Below, piece by piece: positions 1 to 7,357 of a stretch of DNA of 20,028 nt. Within the stretch, counting starts at the first letter, position 1. Every line of letters begins with the position of its first letter. The DNA is from Candidatus Hodarchaeota archaeon (lineage in GTDB: Archaea > Asgardarchaeota > Heimdallarchaeia > Hodarchaeales > YT1-039), in the NCBI GenBank assembly GCA_016840025.1, contig JAEOTF010000197.1, positions 1 to 20,028 of the forward strand, given 5' to 3'. Both the position numbers and the translations under genes were made by a program. Under the pieces are notes generated by a model. The model saw only the letters and a list, made by a program, of their open reading frames with translations, was not told the DNA's origin and made no database searches.

Positions 1-865
1 CAGTTAATTGATTGAAAAAACCCCCAAATGTGGCGCTCGTCATAACGGCCTTCCTTTTAGCCATTATTTGCTTTCGTTTCCTTTCTTCTACTTCGGGAGG
101 TGGTGTATCTGTAAATTCCATATCAATAAGTTGAGCAAAGGGTTCAATAATATCAGAAGGAGCCTCAATTTCATCTGTCTGATCGGTTGAAGGCATTGAA
201 GTTGAGTCAGGAGTAGGAAATGAAACTTCATGAGTTGAGTAATCTTCAACTAGTTCATTAGAGGATAATTCTACAGATTCAGGCCTTTCACTACTTTCTT
301 CTAGAAGAATTTCTTCCCCAACAGGAAAAATAGATTCGGGGAGACGCCCACAAACATTTTGAGACCAGATAGGCACTTGACAAATGAAAGCTGCGTCTAA
401 ATTTTCAAGAATGATGTGTTTGCTGATATATGGACTAGTACACCACAAATTTCCTTCAGAACTACTAAGAAAGGTACATTGAGGGGAAGAAGGGTCATAA
501 ACTCGTTTAGTGTCTGAAGTAAGTCTTTGGGCGTTATCCTGTGACATGTTTATGGAAACAGGAAAAAAATCTTGTTCAACAGAGGGTGTACTCTCTTTCT
601 CCTCTATATCTGGAGAGGAAACGAGTGTATCATGACTAGATGGATCTTCTAGAGTATTCTCACCAAAAAGAGATCCTTTATCTTCTTCAGGGGGGGAAGA
701 AGCAATTGGGACAAAACGTTGACAAACATTATTTTTATATGTCTCCTCTACCTCACAAACCAATGTTACGTCCATTAGTTCAAGAGTAAGGGGAATTGAG
801 AGTAAGGGACTACTACAGACGTAATTATTACCTGATTTCTGCAAATGGGGACAGGCAGGAGCCAC
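1..865 (-). CDS. Cys-rich acidic protein with two Cys4 modules (partial, runs off left edge)
   Basis: I read an uninterrupted minus-strand frame from GTG at 865 to the window edge: 288 codons, no stop. The GTG start has an AAGGA-type ribosome site about 9 nt upstream and is the first good start after an in-frame stop. Two matching modules are visible. Residues 5-48 have Cys at 5, 17, 37 and 48. Residues 130-172 have Cys at 130, 142, 162 and 172. Shared features are C-x11-C, then [ST]SP, x19, C-x-V and NVC-x-R near the end. The linker (about 55-120) and the stretch 176-255 are rich in Glu, Asp, Ser, Thr and Pro and look disordered. Residues 258-272 are basic (EERKRK...KRK) and lead into FGGFFN at the edge. 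No family was recognised. The Cys spacing suggests two small metal-binding (zinc or Fe-S) domains, which is inference. It is divergent from the subtilase gene. Confidence 0.8.
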   Translation of the reverse strand, partial: MAPACPHLQKSGNNYVCSSPLLSIPLTLELMDVTLVCEVEETYKNNVCQRFVPIASSPPEEDKGSLFGENTLEDPSSHDTLVSSPDIEEKESTPSVEQDFFPVSINMSQDNAQRLTSDTKRVYDPSSPQCTFLSSSEGNLWCTSPYISKHIILENLDAAFICQVPIWSQNVCGRLPESIFPVGEEILLEESSERPESVELSSNELVEDYSTHEVSFPTPDSTSMPSTDQTDEIEAPSDIIEPFAQLIDMEFTDTPPPEVEERKRKQIMAKRKAVMTSATFGGFFNQLT

Positions 866-974
866 AATGAACCGTCCTTTTATGTTTCATAGATTCTTTC
901 TTAAATTATTAAGATAATCAGTAAGCAACAAAAAGATGTTCAAATGATACTTAAAATAATGTGAATGCAGTAAG
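866..974. promoter_or_regulatory. Divergent promoter region, Cys4 gene / subtilase gene
   Basis: This AT-rich 109-nt gap separates two divergent starts. On the plus strand a TATA-like ACTTAAAATAA lies near 949-959, 22 nt by centre from the ATG at 975. That is slightly close, and would fit the second in-frame ATG (990) a little better. On the minus strand CTTAATAATTTAAG near 902-915 could serve the GTG at 865 with a short leader carrying the ribosome site. No clear operator is seen. Confidence 0.4.
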
Positions 975-2294
975 ATGGGGAAAATTCCTATGCTTGATGA
1001 AGAATTAATAAAGAAATTAGAGGAAAAAGACCGAAAACTAGAACAAGAATCAAATAGATACATTGTTCAGTTTGAACAAGTCCGGGGGAAGGATATTAAG
1101 GTATTAAGTCGAGAATTTGAACAAGATGGTGAAATTTTAATGACATTTCACCGTTTAAACGCTGTAGCAATAAATGTAAAACCAGAAAGTGTTTCAAAAG
1201 TAACTAAACTTCATAAAACAAAAGGAACTTATGTTAAGAATGTATGGAAAGATCGAAGGGTGCGTATCGCATTAGATAAGTCTATTCCACTAATCCTAGC
1301 AAATAAGGTTTGGAATCACCCTGATGGAGGAAATAGTGGCGTAGGTATAGTTATTGCGGTTATTGACACTGGAGTAGATACCGATCATCCCGATCTTAAA
1401 GGACGTGTACTAAAAACAGAAGATTTTACAGAAGAGGGTTATTTCGATGGTAATGGACATGGCACGCATGTAGCTGGAACTATTGCAGGTAATGGTGAAG
1501 CATCCGCTAAAAAATATGTAGGTGTGGCTCCAGAAGCGTCGATCATCGCTGCAAAAGTTCTCGATTCTAATGGTTCAGGATGGTTATCAGGAGTTATCGC
1601 AGGTGTGGAATGGAGTGGGGATAACGGTGCACAAATTGCTAATCTCAGTCTTGGAGGTTCTGGTCCTTGTGATGGAACGGATCCTATGTGTCTAGCAGTA
1701 GATATATTAGTAGATGAAGGAATCGTTGTTTGTGTTGCTGCAGGAAATGCAGGTCCTGAATCTAAGACTGTTGGAACTCCTGGATGTGCTAAAAATGTGA
1801 TAACAATAGGTGCTAGTGATGATAACGATAAAATTGCTTTTTTTTCTTCACGTGGACCTACTGCAGATGGAAGGATAAAACCCGACCTATGCTTCCCTGG
1901 AGTTAACATTATAGCACCTCGAGCTAATAATACTAGTATGGGATCGCCGTTAGATCAATATTACACTTCCGCAAGCGGAACATCCATGGCCACCCCTCAT
2001 GCCGCGGGTACTGCAGCACTACTTCTAGCGAAGAATCTCGATCTTAAGCCGAAAGAAGTGATGAATTTACTTACGAAACATGCAAAAGACATGAGTTATG
2101 AGGCCAATACACAAGGATCAGGACGCGGTGATGTTCTTAAAAGCTTTGAGGATACAGGTGAGGAAAATGGCGGAGATAACGGTAGTGATCAACTTCCTTA
2201 CCCACCAATTGACCTGAGAACAATAGCAGGAGTGATTTTATTCTTGTTCTTGGCAATATTTCTTATTTTTGTTGTATGGAGCTTCTTTCAATAG
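975..2294 (+). CDS. Subtilisin-family serine protease (S8) with C-terminal membrane anchor
   Basis: This is a peptide-bond hydrolase of the subtilase fold. The triad is visible: Asp131 in DTG, His162 in GHGTHVAG and Ser337 in GTSMATPHAAG, with oxyanion Asn258 in AAGNAGP. Residues about 28-95 (RYIVQFEQ...) resemble an I9-type inhibitory propeptide that folds the enzyme and is cut off. There is no N-terminal signal peptide: the first 27 residues are charged and helical. The C terminus has a Gly/Asp/Asn-rich linker (about 393-405) and one hydrophobic helix (about 417-437) ending four residues later, so this looks like a tail-anchored protein. Arg415 just before the helix and no charge after it would by the positive-inside rule leave the protease in the cytoplasm; that is inference. 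An alternative start is Met6 (990). Family call is secure; substrate unknown. Confidence 0.93.
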   Translation: MGKIPMLDEELIKKLEEKDRKLEQESNRYIVQFEQVRGKDIKVLSREFEQDGEILMTFHRLNAVAINVKPESVSKVTKLHKTKGTYVKNVWKDRRVRIALDKSIPLILANKVWNHPDGGNSGVGIVIAVIDTGVDTDHPDLKGRVLKTEDFTEEGYFDGNGHGTHVAGTIAGNGEASAKKYVGVAPEASIIAAKVLDSNGSGWLSGVIAGVEWSGDNGAQIANLSLGGSGPCDGTDPMCLAVDILVDEGIVVCVAAGNAGPESKTVGTPGCAKNVITIGASDDNDKIAFFSSRGPTADGRIKPDLCFPGVNIIAPRANNTSMGSPLDQYYTSASGTSMATPHAAGTAALLLAKNLDLKPKEVMNLLTKHAKDMSYEANTQGSGRGDVLKSFEDTGEENGGDNGSDQLPYPPIDLRTIAGVILFLFLAIFLIFVVWSFFQ

Positions 2295-2330
2295 ATTAAA
2301 GTGAAGAATTAGGTTTATTCTCATATTATC

Positions 2331-2350
2331 ATTCATTTTTCTTTCTATTT
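2331..2350 (+). terminator. T-rich stretch after the subtilase gene
   Basis: A T-rich run (ATTTTTCTTTCTATTT) lies in the 64-nt gap between two convergent genes, without a hairpin. Archaeal polymerases can terminate on such T-tracts, but this one is interrupted by C and A. Confidence 0.3.
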
Positions 2351-2358
2351 ACAGATAG

Positions 2359-2832
2359 TTAAGAAAAATCTATAGAGATAGGGGGATCAAATAAGCTTTC
2401 AAGGAAACCACACGCCTCGGTTATCGCATTATCATCCATCTCAAAGTCCATTTCAATTTTAATTACTTTCATACTTTTTCTTGTCGTATCAAAGACTAAA
2501 AGAGTTAATAGAGGAGATTCGTTAGAAGTTACAGTATCTGAACGGATAAAATTAGCTAATTGATGTTTCGATAATGCAAAACGTATATGCCTGCCAGTCC
2601 AACCTTTTACCCGACCAAAGACCTCTTTTTCAAGAAAAGTCTGCGACATTCTGTCCGATATAAGATCTGTTTGCGCTTCACCTAGAAAGATTACTCGGTC
2701 TGTAGTGATCGTTAGCTCCCCTTTAGCGTTACGTATTGAATGCAATGTGGCAGGATATCGAAATAAGCCTTTCTCTTCATCCATTAGTGTTAAGTTACCT
2801 TCTCTATCACAAAATTTATGGTCACTAGTCAT
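2359..2832 (-). CDS. Small hypothetical protein, possibly GRAM/PH-like fold
   Basis: A 157-residue soluble protein with no signal or membrane helix. Residues about 18-55 (GLFRYPATLHSI...GELTITTDRVIFLGE) have the beta-strand pattern of GRAM or PH-like domains, where a 'L-x-I/L-T-x-x-R-x-I/V-F' strand is typical. The rest alternates beta strands (LLTLLVFD, MKVIKIEMDF) and ends in a helix and a DPP segment, compatible with one small PH-type domain. The match is by pattern only and no binding site can be named. It starts about 28 nt after the GGR-family gene on the same strand and is probably the last gene of that operon. No strong ribosome site is seen in front of the ATG at 2832. Confidence 0.6.
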   Translation of the reverse strand: MTSDHKFCDREGNLTLMDEEKGLFRYPATLHSIRNAKGELTITTDRVIFLGEAQTDLISDRMSQTFLEKEVFGRVKGWTGRHIRFALSKHQLANFIRSDTVTSNESPLLTLLVFDTTRKSMKVIKIEMDFEMDDNAITEACGFLESLFDPPISIDFS

Positions 2833-2859
2833 TTTTATCTAACCATAAGAACCGTGAAA

Positions 2860-4239
2860 TTATACATTATCGGGTATAAATCCCTTATGAAGTTTTCTTA
2901 GCTCTGCTTGCCAAGATTTAAACTTATCAACTTGATCAGGATAAGCTTGATAATGTGCAACGATAGCTTGCATTCGTTTTGCAGTTCTAAACAGTCGTAA
3001 CATAACGCGAGGAATCCTTTTTCCACGCCAAAGGCGGCGAAGTATTTCTATTGTGCTGAACATTATTTCTTCTTGCATCCCCAGTTTTTCAATGTCCTCA
3101 TCTGCCACAATTTTACTCCCCATTGCTTTAGAAAGTTGAGAGTCATTCAGTGTGATGAGGAGCCATTTAAATATTTCCAAGGAGGCATATCTTCCGCCTA
3201 TTTCCCTCTGAAATTTAACATTGAAAGGCCAAAGTGCTTGAAGAGAAAAATCATCGTTTTCTAAAGCAATTTCAATTGTATCGGCTGCCAAAGCCCCTCC
3301 ATCCATAGAAGCACCGATTCCACCGCCATGTATTGGGTTGACCATTGACCCACTGTCTCCCACAAGCACAAATCCGTTAGCGACAAGTACTTCGTTGGGT
3401 CTTCGGAGAGGGACATACCCTGAGCCAGCATGGATAAGTTTAGAGTCTTTAAACATGTCCAAAGAATTGATATACTTTGTAAAGATTGGTTTAGGGCTTG
3501 GATAGTTACCTACAGGCATGACACCTAAACCCGTATTAACTGACTTCTCACCACGGGGGAAAATCCAAAAATAGCCCCCTGGAAAAAGTGAAGTGCTAAA
3601 ATAGATTTTAATATAATCAGGGTCATCTATTTCATGTTTTAGATCACGGATTTCACGATAGGCAAATCCGATATCCTTTTTAGCATAACCTGGCTCCATG
3701 TGACCTCTAACGGGATCTTGTAAGCGTTTTAACAATACAGCAGATGATCCTGTAGCATCTAAAGAAAAAGGAGCATTGAATTCTATACTTTCATTATTCT
3801 CCTTATTTTTTCCTTTTACTCCACAAACAGCGTCATTATTGATAAGTGGCTCACTTATATAAACATTAGGATATAAATTAGCTCCAGCATCTAGGGCATC
3901 GTTGAGTAGACGTTGTCCAAATCTATGACGATCAACGATATACCCTTCCTCATGAGGTGACGTCAACCGGTATTTGTCAATCAAATTAGGACCAATTAAA
4001 TCCATTCCTTTAGCTGCCTGGCAAATTTCGTCATCTTGGGGATACGCAAGATCGATTAATCTATTTAAATTGTCAAAAGTTGCTTTGGGAATGCCATCCC
4101 CGCATACTTTTCGGCCTATAATCCCTTGTGGTTTTCGATCCACTAGAGCTACTTTAATTCCTTTTCTTGCCAAAGCATAAGCTGTTGTACTGCCACCGGT
4201 GCCTGCACCAACTACAACAACATCCATCTTGACTGACAT
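2860..4239 (-). CDS. Geranylgeranyl reductase family FAD-dependent oxidoreductase
   Basis: A flavoprotein of the GGR family, whose archaeal members saturate the isoprenoid chains of ether lipids; other members act on geranylgeranyl-PP, chlorophyll side chains or carotenoids. The N terminus has the FAD dinucleotide motif GAGTGG (11-16), followed by the family hallmark KVCGDGI (44-50). The second FAD motif is VGDSGSMVNPIHGGGIGASM (293-312) with Asp295. At 459 residues it is somewhat longer than typical archaeal GGRs (about 390-450); the extra part is a helical, basic C terminus (about 380-455). The start at 4239 has GGGGAT about 10 nt upstream; Met5 is an alternative. It is the middle gene of a three-gene run behind a CruF-like membrane protein, so an isoprenoid substrate other than membrane lipid is possible. 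Which substrate is reduced cannot be told from sequence. Confidence 0.88.
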   Translation of the reverse strand: MSVKMDVVVVGAGTGGSTTAYALARKGIKVALVDRKPQGIIGRKVCGDGIPKATFDNLNRLIDLAYPQDDEICQAAKGMDLIGPNLIDKYRLTSPHEEGYIVDRHRFGQRLLNDALDAGANLYPNVYISEPLINNDAVCGVKGKNKENNESIEFNAPFSLDATGSSAVLLKRLQDPVRGHMEPGYAKKDIGFAYREIRDLKHEIDDPDYIKIYFSTSLFPGGYFWIFPRGEKSVNTGLGVMPVGNYPSPKPIFTKYINSLDMFKDSKLIHAGSGYVPLRRPNEVLVANGFVLVGDSGSMVNPIHGGGIGASMDGGALAADTIEIALENDDFSLQALWPFNVKFQREIGGRYASLEIFKWLLITLNDSQLSKAMGSKIVADEDIEKLGMQEEIMFSTIEILRRLWRGKRIPRVMLRLFRTAKRMQAIVAHYQAYPDQVDKFKSWQAELRKLHKGFIPDNV

Positions 4240-4297
4240 AAGTTATATCCCCAGTAAATACTGATTACAAGATTGATTTGAGTCTTTCTTTAAAATT

Positions 4298-5041
4298 TCA
4301 TGATACATTACTGATTCCCCACGATAGTGGCCTGCCCTTTTCTTTAAATTCGTACTCGTACTGCCTTAGAGTGCTGATTACTGGGAAAATTATTACATTG
4401 CAGAGCCACATAAAGGTTAATTGTGGAGTCTTTAAGTAAACAGCTACAGCCATTATTGTAAAAAAGATAATGGAGCAGGTAGAGGGAATAAAGGTGAGTA
4501 TCGGGACATTAAAATCACGTCGTTGGATAAATCCGTACCATAATGAAATTCGGAAGATAAAACCATCTACTGCTCCCCAAACAAAATATGTAACATATAT
4601 TTCAAAGGGAACATCCAGGAGGCTTATTCCCCATATACCGTCACTGTAATATATCCACCAACCAAGAGCTTGACCGCCTGGTTCTAGAAAAAGTGACATA
4701 CTTCCAGTAAGAACACCTGTTGTGAGTGCAAGAGTGCAGGCTCTAAGAAAAGTGCCATCCCACGCAATTAATCCCTCAGAGAGAGTATGCGCCCAGTAAA
4801 AAAAGACAACCCATCCGAATGGAAGGATAAAAGGATAAGTATTGTCCGCATAAAAAAGAAAATCTAAGTAGTCATATCCCCGATTGCTTATGGCGTTCAG
4901 CTCGATATAGAACGCGACCCCGATGATTATTGCAAATAGTATGAAGACATTTTTACCATGTCTTTTCAAGGCAAAGGCACTAGTAATAATAAAAAGGCAA
5001 AAAGTTGTAAGTTCAAATAATAATGTAGGAAAAAATGTCAT
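4298..5041 (-). CDS. Multi-pass membrane protein, CruF/carotenoid-biosynthesis-like
   Basis: About seven hydrophobic segments fill 247 residues (roughly 5-24, 31-50, 70-90, 98-118, 142-165, 178-202, 206-222). Two stretches match the pattern I associate with the CruF (bisanhydrobacterioruberin hydratase) / DUF422 family. The first is an acidic residue in helix 2 followed by RGYDY and then PFILPFGWVVFFYWA (about 47-84). The second is EPGGQALGWWIYY then WGISLLDVPFE (120-147), like the family's 'DP...G-W-W...G-I-P-L'. Known members hydrate the psi-ends of acyclic carotenoids or act nearby in C40/C50 carotenoid synthesis. Lycopene-cyclase-domain proteins are an alternative. It is the first gene of the operon and lies 58 nt ahead of the GGR-family gene. 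The membrane assignment is certain, the family moderate, the reaction unproven. Confidence 0.5.
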   Translation of the reverse strand: MTFFPTLLFELTTFCLFIITSAFALKRHGKNVFILFAIIIGVAFYIELNAISNRGYDYLDFLFYADNTYPFILPFGWVVFFYWAHTLSEGLIAWDGTFLRACTLALTTGVLTGSMSLFLEPGGQALGWWIYYSDGIWGISLLDVPFEIYVTYFVWGAVDGFIFRISLWYGFIQRRDFNVPILTFIPSTCSIIFFTIMAVAVYLKTPQLTFMWLCNVIIFPVISTLRQYEYEFKEKGRPLSWGISNVS

Positions 5042-5062
5042 ATACCCCGCGTCGAATAACAG

Positions 5063-5073
5063 TTTTTAAAATC
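5063..5073 (-). promoter_or_regulatory. TATA-like box for the CruF-like/GGR operon
   Basis: On the minus strand GATTTTAAAAA is centred about 27 nt before the ATG at 5041. That is the TATA-to-start distance of a leaderless archaeal transcript. No ribosome site precedes this ATG, which agrees. Confidence 0.5.
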
Positions 5074-5232
5074 TTGGAACTTCTAAGATGAAAGAAATAA
5101 TGATGTTTAACCTTTTCCCGTGATCTGAAGTCTATCATTTGTATTATAACCGCTCATTCGGTGTGATGAAACTCGGAAAAAGGAGATTGCCTTTCGATTG
5201 GATATCAAGGATTATTTTGGTCTCTGCTAACT

Positions 5233-5622
5233 TCACTCTGTGGTGTCGCTATCTTCTTCAAGTATGACTTCTGGAGACTCACGTTTTACTCTAGTTCCTT
5301 CCTTAAAGATGTCCTTTGCTGTCATTTTTTCACGAACCTGACTCGTCCAATTATCAATTATTTCGGTGATAGGTGGTTCAACGTTGTTTTCTTCAAGTAA
5401 AATCAGTCCACGATGGAAACTTATCCCTCCTAGGTTACACATTTGCTTAAATCCTATATTTCCCTTTTGATATTCTCTCAATAAATAATTATTTTTCCAT
5501 TCTTGAAAATATTCAAGAATTGCATTCCTAAATATACTGCTAACAGGCTGAGCAGTTTTTTCTGAAAGCCACTTAAGAAAAACCATTTCTTCTTCTGGAA
5601 TTCTAAAACTAATTTGACCCAT
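5233..5622 (-). CDS. Ribbon-helix-helix protein with UPF0175-like segment (probable antitoxin)
   Basis: From the ATG at 5622 the product is about 129 residues. Residues 2-40 (MGQISFRIPEEEMVFLKWLSEKT...SSIFRNAILEYF) fit a ribbon-helix-helix DNA-binding domain: one short strand and two helices. Residues about 52-84 (QKGNIGFKQMCNLGGISFHRGLILLEENN) resemble the UPF0175-type helix-turn-helix, as in archaeal antitoxins that pair with PIN toxins. The C terminus (after about 105) is acidic and probably disordered, which in antitoxins often wraps the toxin. An upstream ATG at 5640 adds six residues, but it lies between the TATA-like box and the expected transcript start, so 5622 is preferred. It is divergent from the PIN gene, unlike the usual co-directional pair. 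RHH is fairly sure; the antitoxin role is inferred. Confidence 0.72.
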   Translation of the reverse strand: MGQISFRIPEEEMVFLKWLSEKTAQPVSSIFRNAILEYFQEWKNNYLLREYQKGNIGFKQMCNLGGISFHRGLILLEENNVEPPITEIIDNWTSQVREKMTAKDIFKEGTRVKRESPEVILEEDSDTTE

Positions 5623-5644
5623 AGTTAGAATATAGAACATTATG

Positions 5645-5656
5645 CTTATAAATATT
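5645..5656. promoter_or_regulatory. Shared central TATA-like box of the RHH/PIN pair
   Basis: CTTATAAATATT lies in the 51-nt gap between the two preferred ATGs. Its centre (about 5650) is 24 nt from the PIN ATG (5674) and 28 nt from the RHH ATG (5622). The core is near-palindromic, so it can be read as a TATA box on either strand. Both transcripts would start at or within a few bases of their ATG. No other TATA candidate fits in the gap. Confidence 0.55.
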
Positions 5657-5673
5657 CTGTTTAATTATTGATC

Positions 5674-6159
5674 ATGATTGGAATCGACACTTTTTCTTGG
5701 AGTAAGCTTCTCTTATTGAGAGATGAAGGTTGGGAAGACCTTATTCATGAAATTTTAAGAAAAGGAACCTTTTTTATTACTCATGAGGTGAGAAAAGAAC
5801 TTGAATATAGGTTTCCATATGAAAAGAAGATTTTTGAATATGTTACCATTCTACCAACACTTGATATTGAATTTCAAAATTATTTAATACGAGGCTATGA
5901 TTCTGCCGACGCGTCATTACTCGAGTATGCTAGTAAAAAAGGATACAGAATTATTACCGAAGATGTACTAATGTTGATGGATTGTGTGGTAGAAAAGCAA
6001 AACGTTATTCAATTAGCGGATTTTTTTGGAACCTTACTTAAACAAGGGTTTATAAGCTCCAGAGAACTGTATCAACTGATCAAAAAGTTAAGGAAAATGA
6101 AAAACATTACCAAGAGAAAAGAAAAAGAATTAATGAGCTTGAAATTCTCTATTAAGTAG
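5674..6159 (+). CDS. PIN-domain ribonuclease (probable toxin)
   Basis: This 161-residue protein has the PIN acid pattern. Asp5 is in MIGIDTFSW, Glu38/Glu42 are in THEVRKELE, Asp76/Asp79 are in GYDSADASLLEYA and Asp97 is in RIITEDVLML. These residues bind Mg2+ in PIN nucleases, which cut RNA and are mostly VapC-type toxins in prokaryotes. The C terminus (about 112-161) is a Lys-rich helical tail beyond the usual 120-140-residue domain (FISSRELYQLIKKLRKMK...KRKEKE), which could contact RNA. An in-frame TTG at 5668 would add two residues; ATG 5674 is preferred from the promoter distance. The divergent RHH protein next to it is the natural antitoxin candidate. Family call is good. The RNA target and the toxicity are unknown. 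Confidence 0.8.
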   Translation: MIGIDTFSWSKLLLLRDEGWEDLIHEILRKGTFFITHEVRKELEYRFPYEKKIFEYVTILPTLDIEFQNYLIRGYDSADASLLEYASKKGYRIITEDVLMLMDCVVEKQNVIQLADFFGTLLKQGFISSRELYQLIKKLRKMKNITKRKEKELMSLKFSIK

Positions 6160-6211
6160 TTTAAAAGCTATTTATCAAAGATTAAAGATATTAGTAGCTT
6201 CCTTTCATTAG

Positions 6212-6228
6212 GATATAATATATTAAAA
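6212..6228 (+). promoter_or_regulatory. TATA-like box for the CrtC-like gene
   Basis: GATATAATATATTAAAA is centred about 26 nt before the ATG at 6246, the distance expected for a leaderless archaeal transcript. A GAGGT lies 11-16 nt before the ATG and could be a ribosome site if a leader exists. Confidence 0.45.
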
Positions 6229-6245
6229 GAGGTACTCGTACTGAG

Positions 6246-7349
6246 ATGGCAACTGTGTCAATTTATTCTTTCCCTAGTAGAATGAATCGGTTTAGCTGGT
6301 GGTGGTGGTTCTGGTTATTTTTCATTGATCCATTCTCTGAAGACAATCCTACACCTCCTCAGATCATGGTACTCTGGTCTTCTCGAAACAGTGACTGGAT
6401 AAGAGCCAACAATTTATTTTGGAAAAGAGATAAAGCAATTATACACCAGAAAAATCAGACCGAACTTGACGGAATAATTGCTGGCTGGTTCTACGATGGA
6501 AATACCATGCATCGTGATATTGTATTAAATTCGGGAAAGATAACTATCAACCGTACGAAAGAGGGAGGATGTGTTAGTACGAAAAAAAATAGCTGGGAAT
6601 ATATGTTTGAGACTGAAGGAGAAGACCACCGCTTCTTTATTGTTAATGAGAATTTTAAAACCGATTTTAATTCCTTTATTGCTCCTAGTAATGAATTTAC
6701 TCGTCCGATAGCGAGAGGGAGAAGTTATTTAGGGGGATTAATGAGTTATAGTATCCTAAAAATGAATCGACTGGAGTTTAATGGAGAAATTGAGTTTTCT
6801 AACAAGAGTCGGAATGTGGAAGGGCTTGCATACTTCCAAAAAGTCACCCTTGATGTTCCTCCTCCATTGTGGTATTGGGCTACAATCTTTTTTGAAGATG
6901 GATCGATATTGAAGTATTTCCTTCCTCATGAAGGAGCTGGAATCTTTAGGTCGGGTTATACCGACAAACCTTTTCGGGGAGAGAATACAAGAGTGAGAGT
7001 CAAACGGGAAATGGAATTCTTTGACGCATCAACCCAGGAAGTGCATTTCTTTAAAAAAATAAAAATCGAGAAATACTTTCAGAGGGGATCGGGGCTACCT
7101 TATTGGAAACTAAATGCAAAAAAGAAAGAGAAAAGGATTAACTTTGAACTGCAATGTTATTCAAGAACCTGTTTTCGATTGGAAGGACCAGTATTAGGAC
7201 TTCCTTTCCTTTCAAAAGCCCTTTTTTACAATGAATATCCTACGAAAGTGACTAAATTCCACTTCAAAGATAGAGATTATTCAACATCTTTACGAGAGGT
7301 TGGAAAAGGTATTGGAAATACTGAACATGCCTGGGGAACTCTTCTATAA
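6246..7349 (+). CDS. CrtC/AttH-like lipocalin-type protein (carotenoid hydratase-like)
   Basis: A 367-residue, beta-rich protein. Residues about 190-225 (NVEGLAYFQKVTLDVPPPLWYWATIFFEDGSILKYF) follow the pattern of the CrtC/AttH family: 'G-x-A-Y/W-x-E/Q', then a Trp-rich turn and 'DG-x-x-L/I'. The last residues, GIGNTEHAWG, match the conserved C-terminal 'G-x-x-E-H/x-W-G' end strand of that family. CrtC members add water to the psi-end of acyclic carotenoids; AttH-like members are of unknown or hydrolytic role. The N terminus has an unusual Trp/Phe cluster (WWWWFWLFF, 18-26) with no positive-then-hydrophobic signal pattern; it could be a membrane-dipping element. It stands alone between the PIN gene and the convergent acyl-CoA synthetase gene. 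The fold is moderate confidence and the reaction is uncertain. Confidence 0.55.
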   Translation: MATVSIYSFPSRMNRFSWWWWFWLFFIDPFSEDNPTPPQIMVLWSSRNSDWIRANNLFWKRDKAIIHQKNQTELDGIIAGWFYDGNTMHRDIVLNSGKITINRTKEGGCVSTKKNSWEYMFETEGEDHRFFIVNENFKTDFNSFIAPSNEFTRPIARGRSYLGGLMSYSILKMNRLEFNGEIEFSNKSRNVEGLAYFQKVTLDVPPPLWYWATIFFEDGSILKYFLPHEGAGIFRSGYTDKPFRGENTRVRVKREMEFFDASTQEVHFFKKIKIEKYFQRGSGLPYWKLNAKKKEKRINFELQCYSRTCFRLEGPVLGLPFLSKALFYNEYPTKVTKFHFKDRDYSTSLREVGKGIGNTEHAWGTLL

Positions 7350-7357
7350 CGATCAGA

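Noticed and set aside
8..190. Plus-strand 60-codon open frame at the left edge
   Set aside because: It lies opposite the long minus-strand Cys4 gene, has no family features, and the minus frame is supported by a start site and a duplicated motif.
1439..1909. Long minus-strand open frame opposite the subtilase gene
   Set aside because: It mirrors a gene with a complete catalytic triad and its protein has no recognisable features.
5097..5170. GTGATGA (5163-5169) and CTGA elements suggesting a C/D box RNA
   Set aside because: The boxes are not in the right order and spacing, and no C'/D' pair or closing stem is seen.
4346..6242. TACTCGTACTG occurring near 4348 and near 6233
   Set aside because: The match is about 11 nt with no extension, one copy is inside a coding region, so chance is likely.
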